Shown: positions 17,234 to 26,573, counted from the first letter of the stretch. The stretch: DNA of 46,411 bases from Kofleriaceae bacterium (GCA_024762925.1 JANTGM010000042.1:1-46411); one strand, 5' to 3'. Translations and numbers: made by a program. Notes: a model not told the origin generated them from the sequence alone.

Positions 17234-18205
17234 CTAAAGCCCCATGTCTCGCCGATACCATTCGATGGTTCGGCCAAGCCCCTCTTCGAGATTTGTTTGT
17301 GCCACAAAGCCAAGCAACTCCTTCGACTTGCCAGAGTTGGGCACGCGCACTTCAACATCGGTATTGGGCCAGTCGATGAAATTCAACTTGGAAGAAGAGT
17401 TCGTTAGACGGACGATGAGCTCGGCAAGGTTGTAGATGGTCACCGTAGAACGCGCATTGCCGATATTAAATGCATGTCCAACCGCCTGGTCCTTCGAAAG
17501 GCATAGAAGCACCGCGTCGATGATGTCATCGATGTAGCACCAAGCGCGAATCTGCGAGCCTTCGTTGTGGATGGTGAGGTCTTCATTCGCGAGTGCGCGC
17601 CGAATGAAGTGGTGCACGGCGCCTTCGCCAACCTGTCGCGGACCATATACGTTGAACGGCCGAATCGAGCACGCAGGCAAGTCAAACTCTTTGTGGTAGT
17701 TCATCGCCAGGTGCTCGGTTGCAAGTTTCGCGACCGCATACGTCCAGCGAGCCTCGCCAACTGCTCCGAGCGTGGTCGAATCAAACTCCGTAACGTGGTA
17801 CGCATAGCGTCCGAAAACTTCTGAGGTACTAAAATCGATGAAGCGCTTGATCCCGCCAAGTTCTCTAGCGGCCTCCAGTGCGTTGTCGGTGCCAACCATC
17901 GCGATCCGCATCGTCTTGACCGGGTTCTTTAGGACGGTATCCACACCGGCAATCGAAGCCATGTGCACCACCGCATCACATCCCTGCATCGCTTCTCGGA
18001 GTGCGGCTGCGTCCATGACATCGCCCTTGATGATGGTGAGGTTGGGGTTCTCATCGAGCCCAGCCGTTCCCAGAGCATTTCGACGAAAGTTGTCAAAAAT
18101 CACCACATGATTGCCATCGGCGGGGGTTGCCAACAGTCGTTCCGCAAGGTGTGAGCCAATAAAGCCCGCTCCGCCGGTAATAAGCACGCGACGTCCCGAA
18201 ATCAT
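17234..18205 (-). CDS. NAD-dependent sugar-nucleotide epimerase/dehydratase (extended SDR)
   Basis: A 323-residue extended short-chain dehydrogenase. The Rossmann motif GGAGFIG sits at 11-17. The catalytic triad is visible as Ser/Thr in DFSTSEVFG, Tyr156 and Lys160 in YAVAK. Other marks are VHMAS and RPFNVYGPRQ. Known relatives are UDP-glucose 4-epimerases, dTDP-glucose dehydratases and UDP-glucuronate decarboxylases; the exact reaction cannot be told. The ATG overlaps the stop of the DNA methyltransferase gene as ATGA. Downstream, after repeat copy A, is an aminotransferase that may use its product. Confidence 0.9.
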   Translation of the reverse strand: MISGRRVLITGGAGFIGSHLAERLLATPADGNHVVIFDNFRRNALGTAGLDENPNLTIIKGDVMDAAALREAMQGCDAVVHMASIAGVDTVLKNPVKTMRIAMVGTDNALEAARELGGIKRFIDFSTSEVFGRYAYHVTEFDSTTLGAVGEARWTYAVAKLATEHLAMNYHKEFDLPACSIRPFNVYGPRQVGEGAVHHFIRRALANEDLTIHNEGSQIRAWCYIDDIIDAVLLCLSKDQAVGHAFNIGNARSTVTIYNLAELIVRLTNSSSKLNFIDWPNTDVEVRVPNSGKSKELLGFVAQTNLEEGLGRTIEWYRRDMGL

Positions 18206-19908
18206 TCGGAGAGTCTAATCAACTCGCGCTCGTTGGGCGAGATTTCGTAGGCGCTTTCCACCAGAGCATCCACCTCTTCGGCCACCGATGTGGCGCCGCT
18301 TGAAGACGCGACTTGGGCCAGCTTGGCAAGACGAGGCTCAACCTTGCTCCAGAGCGCAGGCGTTGGCAGCGGGAAGTCGCGCAAATGCCCAAGTTTGAGT
18401 TCGGCAAAGAGCCGCCCCCGCCTCGGCTGAACCGCGCGAAAGTACCAAGTCATGAAGCGACTATTGAGTAGGGCGACCAATGCCAACCGCCGCTCCACTG
18501 CTTCTTTGCTGTGTCCCTTGGCCCTATCGAGCAAGACAAAGAGATTGTTTGAGACGTAGTAGCCCTTGGCGTCAAAGGCAGCCATCACGCGGTCCCCCGT
18601 GCGACGCACGACAATCTTGTTGCGTCCATGCCACTCAGTTCGCCCGAGGTTGGCATAATACCCAGCACTTCGATCCACCGCCCTCGGATCGAGATTCAGC
18701 CACCGCCCATTCCAGCGGAGGGAATAGGGCGCCATCTCCCGGCCACCCACGACGATTCTTCGAGCGGGACCTGTGCCCTTCTCTTCCATAAACAGCCGCT
18801 TGCGAGCATTTCCTGTGTGCACGCCTTCATGCATTTCGAAGCGCTGCCCAAGTCGCGGAAGGGCTTTCAAACGCCGATAGAGCGCGAGCGCCGGCCCGTG
18901 GAGATAGAGGTTGAACTTGTGCCCCGGCAACTCGCGAAACACTGCTTGATGTTGCCGATGAGTCGGGAGCCTAGATTGTGACCACGTTGCGTCGAGCCTC
19001 GGCCAAACCCGCAGCTGATGCTCGGCACAAGGTGGCTTGGCAACGCGCTTTGCACAGATGGCGACAGCGTCGATATTTGCGCCTTCAAAAGCCTGGCCAC
19101 AGTGGGCGATTTCGGTGATGGCACTCCCATCGAGAATCAGATCGCGAACCTCCTGGAGGTTCTTCAGAAGCACGATATCGGGCAGTACGTAGCCCCAGGG
19201 AGCACCTACGGGCAGAATCTGGTGAGCGCGCTCAACAAAGAATTTAAAAGGATCCCAAACCCCGCGTGCTGTCAAAAAGAGTTCCTGGTATCGAGCTCGA
19301 GCTTGCTTCGATAGCTTCAACCCCTTCTGCCCCCACGGTGGGTTTCCGACGATTGCGTCAATGGAAGGGAGCGACGTCTCGGGCAAGAGGGCGTCGCCAG
19401 CGATGAGCGTGGCTCGACACTCCTGCCCAACCGCCAGCTGCAGAGCTGCACGGCTCACTTCGAGAGCGTTCGCATCCAAGTCCACTCCGACGAGACAGGC
19501 CGAGAGTTTTCGCCGAAGCGCTGGACCGCGCCGTGCCCCCCCCTTCAAGCAGTGGAATTCGAGGTACCGCAAGACGCCCAGCAGAAAGGCCCCTCCGCCG
19601 CAGCTGGGATCCAAAATGCGCAACGCTTTGATCTTCGCCGGCGTCTGCCCAACGACAAGATCAGCAAGTGCATGCTCTACCACGAAGTCCACCAGGTATT
19701 CGGGCGTATAGAAGCTCCCCTGACCTCGTTGCTGGGCCTTTTCGGTCGCCAGATGAGCCTCGTAGAGAGGTCCAAGACTGCCAGGATCCACCCAGTCCCC
19801 GCCCTCGAAGGCGCGAGAGAGCGTGTGCAGAAGTGGCGCCCCCAAACGCGCCTCGCGAGTGAGCGCTTCCAGAATGCGTCTCTGATCTCCCGGCCGGCCT
19901 CGAGACAT
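18202..19908 (-). CDS. N6-adenine DNA methyltransferase (Eco57I/TaqI-like, no nuclease domain seen)
   Basis: A 568-residue class I SAM-dependent methyltransferase. In order: GSFYTP (motif X, ~64-69), LDPSCGGGAFL (motif I, ~99-109), VGVDLD (motif II) and the catalytic NPPWG (motif IV, 189-193). The C-terminal half fits a TaqI-type recognition domain (VSNNLFVLL, LLNSRFMTWYF, LRDFPLP). No PD-(D/E)XK nuclease segment was seen and no restriction gene is adjacent, so it may be an orphan methylase or the modification part of a split system. GGAGG abuts the ATG with no spacing, so a leaderless start or another start is possible. It overlaps the epimerase gene by 4 nt. Confidence 0.85.
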   Translation of the reverse strand: MSRGRPGDQRRILEALTREARLGAPLLHTLSRAFEGGDWVDPGSLGPLYEAHLATEKAQQRGQGSFYTPEYLVDFVVEHALADLVVGQTPAKIKALRILDPSCGGGAFLLGVLRYLEFHCLKGGARRGPALRRKLSACLVGVDLDANALEVSRAALQLAVGQECRATLIAGDALLPETSLPSIDAIVGNPPWGQKGLKLSKQARARYQELFLTARGVWDPFKFFVERAHQILPVGAPWGYVLPDIVLLKNLQEVRDLILDGSAITEIAHCGQAFEGANIDAVAICAKRVAKPPCAEHQLRVWPRLDATWSQSRLPTHRQHQAVFRELPGHKFNLYLHGPALALYRRLKALPRLGQRFEMHEGVHTGNARKRLFMEEKGTGPARRIVVGGREMAPYSLRWNGRWLNLDPRAVDRSAGYYANLGRTEWHGRNKIVVRRTGDRVMAAFDAKGYYVSNNLFVLLDRAKGHSKEAVERRLALVALLNSRFMTWYFRAVQPRRGRLFAELKLGHLRDFPLPTPALWSKVEPRLAKLAQVASSSGATSVAEEVDALVESAYEISPNERELIRLSE

Positions 19909-19993
19909 CCTCCACCAGTAACACGCCCCAGTGCGTACTCACACTTTCTGCCGTTCTGCGCTAGTGTCTAGTGGGGCCGCCGCCTCATCCATG

Positions 19994-20785
19994 ATGACTA
20001 TCTCGCGTCGCAGCTTCTTTGGGCTCGCCCTCGCCGGGTGGGCGCTCTTGCGTTCGCGTGCTGCAGAGGCGATTGGCGAATCTTCGCTCCTTCAGCTCGG
20101 CCAGTTGGAGCTGGGCCAAAACTGGCAACCAAGGCCAACCGCACTTGGCAGGCTTGTTCGCGAGGTCGACAAGCGGACATCCATTCCGGTGAATCTCACA
20201 CCGCGCTCGGTCAAACTCAGCGATAAAAATCTGCACGAAACGCCCATTCTCTACCTTGCGGGAGATCGGGAATTCCCCATGCCAAGCCCTGAGGATGTTG
20301 CCAAGCTCAGGCGCTTTCTCACCTTTGGGGGCTTTTTGATCATCGACTCCGCAGAAGGCCGAAGTGATGGCGCCTTTGATGGATCGGTTCGCCAGCTCAT
20401 AGAGACGCTCTATCCACCTCCCAGTAAGGGCCTGCAGATCGTCTCAAAGAAACACGTCATCTACAAAAGCTTCTACCTTCTCGACAAGCCCGCTGGCCGT
20501 CTCTCGGTGAGTGCTGCACTTGAAGGTGTTATCCGAGATGAGCGCCTCTCGGTCGCCTACATCAAGAACGACATGGGTGGTGCGTGGTCGCGTGACGACT
20601 TTGGGAATTGGGAATTTCCGTGCACACCAGGGGGCGAAACCCAGCGTGAATACAGCTTTCGCATGGGCATCAATCTCATCATGTATGCGCTTTGTCTCGA
20701 CTACAAGGCCGATCAGGTGCACGTCGATTTCATCATGAAGCGCAGGCGGTGGCGCCCCAATGACGGCGCAGAGATTCCCGAGTAG
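19994..20785 (+). CDS. DUF4159-like protein with twin-arginine signal
   Basis: A 263-residue protein. The N-terminus MTISRRSFFGLALAGWALL is a twin-arginine (Tat) export signal. The mature part matches the DUF4159 pattern: ETPILYLAGDREFPMPS, LRRFLTFGGFLIIDSAEG, YSFRMGINLIMYALCLDYKADQV. Two adjacent ATGs (19991/19994) are possible. Family knowledge: DUF4159 proteins are usually coded beside large VWA membrane proteins in MoxR/BatA-type clusters. Here the next gene, 2 nt after the stop, is such a protein, so the two are likely co-translated and act together at the membrane. The function is unknown. Confidence 0.8.
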   Translation: MTISRRSFFGLALAGWALLRSRAAEAIGESSLLQLGQLELGQNWQPRPTALGRLVREVDKRTSIPVNLTPRSVKLSDKNLHETPILYLAGDREFPMPSPEDVAKLRRFLTFGGFLIIDSAEGRSDGAFDGSVRQLIETLYPPPSKGLQIVSKKHVIYKSFYLLDKPAGRLSVSAALEGVIRDERLSVAYIKNDMGGAWSRDDFGNWEFPCTPGGETQREYSFRMGINLIMYALCLDYKADQVHVDFIMKRRRWRPNDGAEIPE

Positions 20786-20787
20786 CC

Positions 20788-23286
20788 GTGTCGATTGAGA
20801 TATTCAGCGAAGGGCTACGTCTTGTCCTTCTCATCGTAACACTCTCGAGCTTTGGCCTCGGCGCGCTCTTCTTTGCACTTCGCAAGCATCAGTTCGCTGC
20901 ACCCATTGTGGCCTCATCCGCGCTTGTCGGTGCTGCTCTGCTTATTGAAAGAGTCACGGCCATCCTCGTGAGAGCCGCAGCGCCCGATTCGGTCGACTTT
21001 AACGAGTACCACTGGGTCTTCTTATCGCCCTGGGGGCGCACGGCGCTGGTGCTCGCGCTCATTTGTGCATGCGTAACCCTGGTACTAACCGCGATTTCAA
21101 CGCGCGCAAGTCATCGACCGTGGCGATGGTGGTTCATCGTTGCAATGCGGGCTGCAGCTCTCGCGGTGGCCTTGGTACTTTTCTTACAGCCCGCAGTGGA
21201 GTTGCGGCAAGTTGCCCGTGAACCAAACCACGTCGCGATCCTTATCGACGACTCCGCTTCGATGGAACTCGCCGATAGAAAAGGCACGGCTACGCGCCGA
21301 GAGCTGGTCCGCACACTCCTAAAGAAATCTGCCGATGCGCTGGAGAAGTGGCAACGTTCACACATCCTCGACATCTACACCTTCGCGGATGACCTCCTGC
21401 AGAGCAGCTTGGCTCGCGTTGGAGACTCGCCAAGCCAAGGCCCCGCTACGCTCTTACGTCACGGCCTTGAGACGGTTCGCAAGCGCTACAAGGACGACGA
21501 ACTCGCTGGCATCGTTGTCGTGAGCGATGGTGTTGTTACCGGCGATCTGGCCAAGATCGGAATGGGAGAATTTCAAGACTTCGCTCGCGAACTTGATGCC
21601 CCAGTGCACACGGTCTGGGCGGCGCGTCCAGGACTAAAGGACCTTTCGGTCGCCGAGGTCCGGGCTGATGAGTTTGCCTTTGTACGCACTGTTACGCGCG
21701 TCGAAGCCGTCATTCAAGCTACAGGGTATGGCAAGCGACGCATCCCTGTAACCCTCTCCAGCGAAGGCAAGGCAATGCGCCGAAAGTGGGTCGACGTGGG
21801 CCCGGGGGAAACCACGGTTGCTGTCGCATTTGAATTCACTCCGCCACGCGTTGGCAAGTTCGTTTATAAGGTCTCAATACCGGTCGACGAGGAAGAAGCT
21901 GTTACCGAGAACAACAGTGCGTGGTTCGTCGTCCGCGTTATTCGCGACAAAATCCGGGTGTTGCAGGTGGCGGGGCAGCCTTCTTGGGATGTGCGGGCAC
22001 TACGGGGAATGCTCAAGCAAAACCCCAACGTCGATCTAATTTCGTTTTTCATTCTTCGAACAGAAGATGACATCAAGCGCGCCCCAAACGCCGAACTTAG
22101 CCTCATTCCCTTTCCGACGCGCGAACTCTTCGCGCAAGAGCTGCCTTCGTTTGACCTTGTGGTGTTGCAGAATTTCAATTACGGCCCCTATGGGATCGGT
22201 CGCTACCTAGAGAACATCCGCTCTTACGTGGAGGGTGGCGGCGGTCTCATGATGCTCGGTGGTCCGCTCTCCTTTGCGTCGGGCAATTACACCGGAACTC
22301 CGATTGCCAAGGCTCTTCCCGTAGAATTGCCAAGCCCCATTGACGCTGCAGATCAACTGCTCGACACCGAGCGCTTTAGTCCCAAGCTCACCTCACTTGG
22401 GGCCATCCACCCCGTGACAGCGCTGCGTTACGAAACCTCAGACAATCGCGAGCTGTGGAAAAACTTGCCCCCTCTCGAGGGCGTGAACAAGGTCCTTCGC
22501 GCAAAGAAAGACGCTTCGGTGCTGGCAGTGCATCCGCGACTCCGCGACAAATCGAATGCACCGATGCCCGTCATCGTTGCAGGCGACTACGGAGAGGGTC
22601 GCAGCCTAGCCGTTACCACCGACTCACTGTGGCGATGGGATTTCGTTGCCGCCGCTGAGGCCGGAAACGATGGCCGCCACTACCTCAAGCTTTGGGACAA
22701 TGCAATTCGATGGCTCATTCAAGATCCCGAGCTTCGCTACTTGCATGTCAATAGCGACAAGAACTCCTATGCTCCAGGTGATTTGGTCCAACTCAACGTG
22801 CGCCTCCAAGACCAAGACTACAGCCCATTGCAACAGGGCTCCGTGAAGCTCACCATCTATCGCGGGTTCGACCCGGCCAATCTCGAGAACGTCGAAGTGG
22901 AGACCGTCACCACCGATGAAGCCGGGGAAGCGGGCCATGAGCTTCGCGGCCTTGAGGCGGGCGTCTATCGAGTGCACGCCGAAGCGCAGGTCCGAGACAA
23001 AATTGTCACCTCAGACGACATTTTCTTGGTTCATGAAGCGAGCACCGAGCACCTGCAACCAGCCGGACAGAATGCAGTACTCAAGATGGCCAGCCAGGCC
23101 TCTGGCGGCGAGTATTTGGGCACTATCGATGCGCTCCCGAGCGATCTGCCATTCACCGCTCCAAAGCTTGTAAGGGTCGATCGGCGCAGTGATGTGGCGC
23201 TTTGGAGCCGTCCTTGGCTATTGCTTCTGGCGCTGCTCTTCTTGGGGCTTGAGTGGGTCTTGCGTCAGCGAAGCGGCACCCTGTAA
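20788..23286 (+). CDS. Large membrane protein with VWA and GATase-like domains
   Basis: An 832-residue protein starting with GTG 2 nt after the DUF4159-like gene. Four hydrophobic segments lie at about 10-31, 38-62, 85-104 and 115-136. A von Willebrand A domain follows with a metal-binding DxSxS (Asp154, Ser156, Ser158 in LIDDSASM). Further on comes a class I glutamine-amidotransferase-like fold (VLQNFNYGPYGIGRYLENIR...GGGGLMMLGG) without a clear catalytic Cys, then an Ig-like region. A C-terminal membrane helix (WLLLLALLFLGLEWVL) closes the protein. This layout is known from MoxR-linked clusters. No moxR, DUF58 or batA gene is within the window. Confidence 0.85.
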   Translation: MSIEIFSEGLRLVLLIVTLSSFGLGALFFALRKHQFAAPIVASSALVGAALLIERVTAILVRAAAPDSVDFNEYHWVFLSPWGRTALVLALICACVTLVLTAISTRASHRPWRWWFIVAMRAAALAVALVLFLQPAVELRQVAREPNHVAILIDDSASMELADRKGTATRRELVRTLLKKSADALEKWQRSHILDIYTFADDLLQSSLARVGDSPSQGPATLLRHGLETVRKRYKDDELAGIVVVSDGVVTGDLAKIGMGEFQDFARELDAPVHTVWAARPGLKDLSVAEVRADEFAFVRTVTRVEAVIQATGYGKRRIPVTLSSEGKAMRRKWVDVGPGETTVAVAFEFTPPRVGKFVYKVSIPVDEEEAVTENNSAWFVVRVIRDKIRVLQVAGQPSWDVRALRGMLKQNPNVDLISFFILRTEDDIKRAPNAELSLIPFPTRELFAQELPSFDLVVLQNFNYGPYGIGRYLENIRSYVEGGGGLMMLGGPLSFASGNYTGTPIAKALPVELPSPIDAADQLLDTERFSPKLTSLGAIHPVTALRYETSDNRELWKNLPPLEGVNKVLRAKKDASVLAVHPRLRDKSNAPMPVIVAGDYGEGRSLAVTTDSLWRWDFVAAAEAGNDGRHYLKLWDNAIRWLIQDPELRYLHVNSDKNSYAPGDLVQLNVRLQDQDYSPLQQGSVKLTIYRGFDPANLENVEVETVTTDEAGEAGHELRGLEAGVYRVHAEAQVRDKIVTSDDIFLVHEASTEHLQPAGQNAVLKMASQASGGEYLGTIDALPSDLPFTAPKLVRVDRRSDVALWSRPWLLLLALLFLGLEWVLRQRSGTL

Positions 23287-23298
23287 AACCCACGAGCC

Positions 23299-24510
23299 AT
23301 GTCTCTCTCCATCGATAGTCTTGTCACCGATCTCATGTTCCAGTCGGGCGACGCACTCGACCCAGAAGTTCTCGTAGAAGTGCTCGGCGGCCAGGAGGAG
23401 TTGGCAAAGAAGCAGGTCCTCGATCCGGATATGCAGGACCCGCGCTTTGAAATGGAACTCTCTCCCTCCATGCCGTTCCGGCGACGCGGAGAGCGCAGGC
23501 TGATGCTGATTGACGATTCGGTGGCGCCAATGCGTCCCGATCCGCAGGCCACAACGGTCATCCCCATAGATCTTCGGCCTGCACGCGATGAGCTCATCAA
23601 AGTCTGTGCAGCGGTGCCTGTTCGAGTTGGCAGGCTGTTTGCGCTTGGCAGCTGGGGCGACGCGGTTTGGATCGTGCGCAGCTTTCGAGACTTGCGAGGA
23701 CTCTGCCTCATTTCTTGGGCGCTTGATCCAGCCATGGACATCGACGGTCGACGAAGAGCATCGCCTCTTGGCCAAAACGAATTTGAAGAAAAGCTCATGG
23801 CCTACGACAAGCGCCTTGACGAGCTTGATGAAGATCAGATCCGTGAGAGCCTTGGCGATGCGAAGATCGAGCAACGCGAAGACGGCTTGATCATCATCGA
23901 CATGCTCGAAGAAGACGGCACGTGGGATCAGAAGAACTCTCTTATGAGAGAAATGGCCGTTGCAGCGATCGACAGGTTCTCGCATTTCCCCGGCGCAAAG
24001 AACAAAGAGAAGGCACCGTCTGCGGAGACAGAAGCTGTTGCAGAAGAGCCTGCCAAGGTACAGGAAGAGCCTGCGCAAGTGGAAGAGGAGACCTCCGACC
24101 TGGTGCCTCTGCAGACAAAACAGCTCGGAGATTCTCTCCTCCTGATATTTCCCCAGGAACGGTTCGACCTTGAAGTCGCCAGCAAGCTCGGTAAGAAAGA
24201 CTGGGATAGCATTCTGGCTCCGGTGGACGGCATCGACGGAGCGACCAAAGACGAGCTGTTTCGCAAGGGGGCGGACTTCGTGGCCCCAATCGAGTTTTTC
24301 TCAGAAGTATTCTTAGACGGGAAGCCCCTTAGCAAACCGCAGTTTGAGAGCACAGCAAAGACCTATGAGGGAGCACACACCGGAGTTCGCAGCATGGAAG
24401 TGCAATTGCCGCGGTTTGGCCCGGTCATGCTCTTCGCTCGCCCCGATGGCTCTCGATTCGTGAGTTCGAATCTCGGCGAGACTGAGTTGCTCTTGGGAGT
24501 GTTGGAGTAG
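23299..24510 (+). CDS. Hypothetical protein with acidic linker
   Basis: A 403-residue soluble protein with no signal peptide or membrane segment. No family was recognised. The N-terminal part (to about 230) is alpha/beta-like with a short DLRGLCLISW core. An Ala/Glu/Pro-rich linker at about 234-268 separates a second domain (about 270-403). It follows the VWA-type gene by 12 nt and precedes the next gene by 7 nt on the same strand, so it is probably in one transcript with them. Confidence 0.72.
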   Translation: MSLSIDSLVTDLMFQSGDALDPEVLVEVLGGQEELAKKQVLDPDMQDPRFEMELSPSMPFRRRGERRLMLIDDSVAPMRPDPQATTVIPIDLRPARDELIKVCAAVPVRVGRLFALGSWGDAVWIVRSFRDLRGLCLISWALDPAMDIDGRRRASPLGQNEFEEKLMAYDKRLDELDEDQIRESLGDAKIEQREDGLIIIDMLEEDGTWDQKNSLMREMAVAAIDRFSHFPGAKNKEKAPSAETEAVAEEPAKVQEEPAQVEEETSDLVPLQTKQLGDSLLLIFPQERFDLEVASKLGKKDWDSILAPVDGIDGATKDELFRKGADFVAPIEFFSEVFLDGKPLSKPQFESTAKTYEGAHTGVRSMEVQLPRFGPVMLFARPDGSRFVSSNLGETELLLGVLE

Positions 24511-24517
24511 GTCAAAC

Positions 24518-25552
24518 GTGGGCATCGTGCACGCACTGCTCGGCGCAGCAACGGTTTGCGCGATTGCCCTCGGCACGAGTTCGAGAAGCCATGCAGGCCC
24601 AGAGGCCCCACCGCTCACCACCGATCGAATCATCTATGCCGAGGGCGAGGCACTCTGGAGCATCGCCAGCGATGCCAGTGCGCCCAGGATCTTGGTTTCG
24701 CTCAAGCGGCCTGCATCGGATGTCTCACGCATCAAAGTGGCGGCTTCAGGCACGGCCATGCTGGTCACGGTTGGCGGGGTTCAAGCATGGGCCGACTTGT
24801 CATCGCGAACCGCTCCCACCACGCTGCGTCCGTTGCCTTGTCGTGCCGGTCCCGACGCCGACATCAGTCGAGATGGCAACCAAGTCATCTGTGCCACGCA
24901 AGTTGCCAGCCGAATTGCTGTTTTCGAAATGCGCCCGACACTCAACGTTCGAATCATCGACAAGCAAGCCCTGGGCGCGATGTTTTTTGCGGGAAGCCGG
25001 CACGTTGCTCTGGGTCCACAGAACACTCTCGTGAACCTGGATACCGGCGACGTACTTGCCAACCATCCCCCCGACCGAGGGATGATGATTGCGCCCGATG
25101 GCATTCGCGCCATCGGTGCGTACAACGAAGGCGAGATCGACGTCGTCTATGCATTTCGTCTTGATGGCAAGGCAGTGAAACGCACACTCATGCAAGCAGC
25201 CCGTGTTGTGAGCATTTCTTCTGGGTCAAAGTGGGCAAGCCTTCAACAAGAATTCGACGCCTGCGCCGTGCGTGTGTCCGGAGGTCAGTACATGTGCTGG
25301 CGCCGCTTTGAAGCGATGGAAGTTAGCAGCAGCGCGCGCAACATGCTCTTATCGCGTGCGGGTGAGAAGTCGGGGCACGATCTATTTCTAGGTACTATTC
25401 GTGGAACTTCTGCGCGCAAGCCTGCGCCGCTTGTTCAATCTGTCGAACGAGCGGCGGCATTTTGGCCGGATCCAGCGCCCCCCCTATCCACTGTCGAGTC
25501 CAGCCGTGGAGTGCGCGAACAAGCGCCAGCTAACGTAGAAACCGAGCAATAA
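24518..25552 (+). CDS. Secreted beta-propeller-like hypothetical protein
   Basis: A 344-residue protein with a signal peptide (hydrophobic 5-20, cut near SHA-GP) and repeated short strands resembling WD40/TolB-type blades (IIYAEGEALWSIASD, DADISRDGNQVICAT, GMMIAPDGIRAIGAY). The GTG start is 7 nt after the preceding stop. It is the last gene of the 20-25.5 kb run. Its 3' end overlaps the convergent response-regulator gene by 23 bp. The role is unknown; the propeller call is by pattern only. Confidence 0.68.
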   Translation: MGIVHALLGAATVCAIALGTSSRSHAGPEAPPLTTDRIIYAEGEALWSIASDASAPRILVSLKRPASDVSRIKVAASGTAMLVTVGGVQAWADLSSRTAPTTLRPLPCRAGPDADISRDGNQVICATQVASRIAVFEMRPTLNVRIIDKQALGAMFFAGSRHVALGPQNTLVNLDTGDVLANHPPDRGMMIAPDGIRAIGAYNEGEIDVVYAFRLDGKAVKRTLMQAARVVSISSGSKWASLQQEFDACAVRVSGGQYMCWRRFEAMEVSSSARNMLLSRAGEKSGHDLFLGTIRGTSARKPAPLVQSVERAAAFWPDPAPPLSTVESSRGVREQAPANVETEQ

Positions 25553-25901
25553 GCGCCCGCAGTTCCGTGCTGCGCCAGGGCTTGCTCAACACCTCCACGA
25601 TGGCGCCGTCGCTCTTCGCCTCCACAACTTCGTCGTCCTGGTCGTAGCCCGTTAGCAACAGAAACTGCAGGTCTGCCCTAGTCTCGCGGGCCGTCCGCGC
25701 CAGCTCAACACCCGTCTTTCCGGGCATTAGATGGTCACACAACACCAGCGCCACGCCATCCTCACGAGAGAGAATCGCCAGAGCTTCATCGGCGTCTTCA
25801 GCCACCGAAATTCTGTAGTCAGCCGATAGCAGACGTCTGAGCAAATCGCGATTGAGCGGCTCGTCGTCAACAACTAGCAGATGTAGCTTCTCTGTACTCA
25901 A
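25530..25901 (-). CDS. Single-domain response regulator (CheY-like)
   Basis: A receiver domain of about 123 residues: acidic pocket Asp12/Asp13, phospho-acceptor Asp56 (LCDHLMPGKTG), Thr84 (LLTGYD) and Lys107 (LSKPW) are all present. No output domain follows. The start is uncertain: a TTG at 25901 places the usual 'LLVVDDEP' strand at the right distance. The open frame continues upstream into the neighbouring gene but without receiver sequence. It begins about 40 nt after the STAS-like gene on the same strand and is probably co-transcribed with it. It overlaps the convergent gene by 23 bp. Confidence 0.85.
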   Translation of the reverse strand: MSTEKLHLLVVDDEPLNRDLLRRLLSADYRISVAEDADEALAILSREDGVALVLCDHLMPGKTGVELARTARETRADLQFLLLTGYDQDDEVVEAKSDGAIVEVLSKPWRSTELRALIARFLR

Positions 25902-25941
25902 GTCGCATGCTGCCCGAGTGCGTGGGCATGGGATTGCCGTC

Positions 25942-26436
25942 CTATGCCTCGGCCAGGAAAGCGAGATAATGATCGGGCAAGTCATCAAACTCCAGTGGCT
26001 TACTGCATCGCTCACAGTTGAACTCTGGAGGCTCATTCTCGCCACGGTTGGGGAATGATGTTTCGATATCAAGCAACTTGGTGACTTCGATATTGCAGGT
26101 GTCGCAAATGTAAGGGGCGTAAAATGACCGAAGCTTCGCTGCTCCGCGAAAGTTGTAGATCATATTCAACTGAGCAACGATGGCCGGAGAGCAGTGGCTA
26201 AATGTTAGCTCCTCAACATTTGGAAGCTCGCGAACAAAATTTACCCACTCGCGTACGCCGCAGGAGTTGATGCGGTGAACTTGTTGCAAATGAAAGACAA
26301 CATGGCCTTGCAGCCTCGTACTTAGCTCTGAGAAATCGGTGTTCTTATCAATCTCACCTGAGAACTCAACGGTCGTAAAATCCGCCCGCTCTTTGATACG
26401 CCATGAGAGCGTCATCAAATCTGAGGCACTAGCCAT
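25942..26436 (-). CDS. STAS-like domain with C-terminal zinc ribbon (paralogue 1)
   Basis: A 164-residue protein. The first ~100 residues have an anti-sigma-antagonist (STAS/SpoIIAA-like) pattern: GEIDKNTDF, then [21 protein letters not shown], where the Ser of INSCGVR occupies the place of the regulatory serine. The C-terminal part has two CxxC pairs (Cys111/114 and 141/144) that could bind zinc, and ends in [17 protein letters not shown] longer paralogue lies at 27173-27994. Co-directional with the response regulator downstream; divergent from the PAS gene. Confidence 0.75.
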   Translation of the reverse strand: MASASDLMTLSWRIKERADFTTVEFSGEIDKNTDFSELSTRLQGHVVFHLQQVHRINSCGVREWVNFVRELPNVEELTFSHCSPAIVAQLNMIYNFRGAAKLRSFYAPYICDTCNIEVTKLLDIETSFPNRGENEPPEFNCERCSKPLEFDDLPDHYLAFLAEA

Positions 26437-26560
26437 TTGTTTGCACCACTACTTCATCTCCACAAAGCAGCACATCGGCTCCCGGTCCCATTCCATTCAA
26501 TTTTAGAACGCCAAGCCATTTCGGTCAATTGGCCGGTGCCCTGCACGGGGTTCAAGCGTG

Positions 26561-26566
26561 TACAAT
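26561..26566 (+). promoter_or_regulatory. TACAAT -10 box 7 nt before the PAS gene
   Basis: TACAAT ends 7 nt before the ATG at 26574. There is no Shine-Dalgarno in the gap, which is consistent with a leaderless mRNA. No clear -35 box. Confidence 0.4.
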
Positions 26567-26573
26567 CTAGGCG

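Noticed and set aside
19960-19976. CTAGTGTCTAGTGG as a possible remnant of the CTAG repeat family
   Set aside because: Only the short CTAGTG words match; no inverted partner or core block is present.
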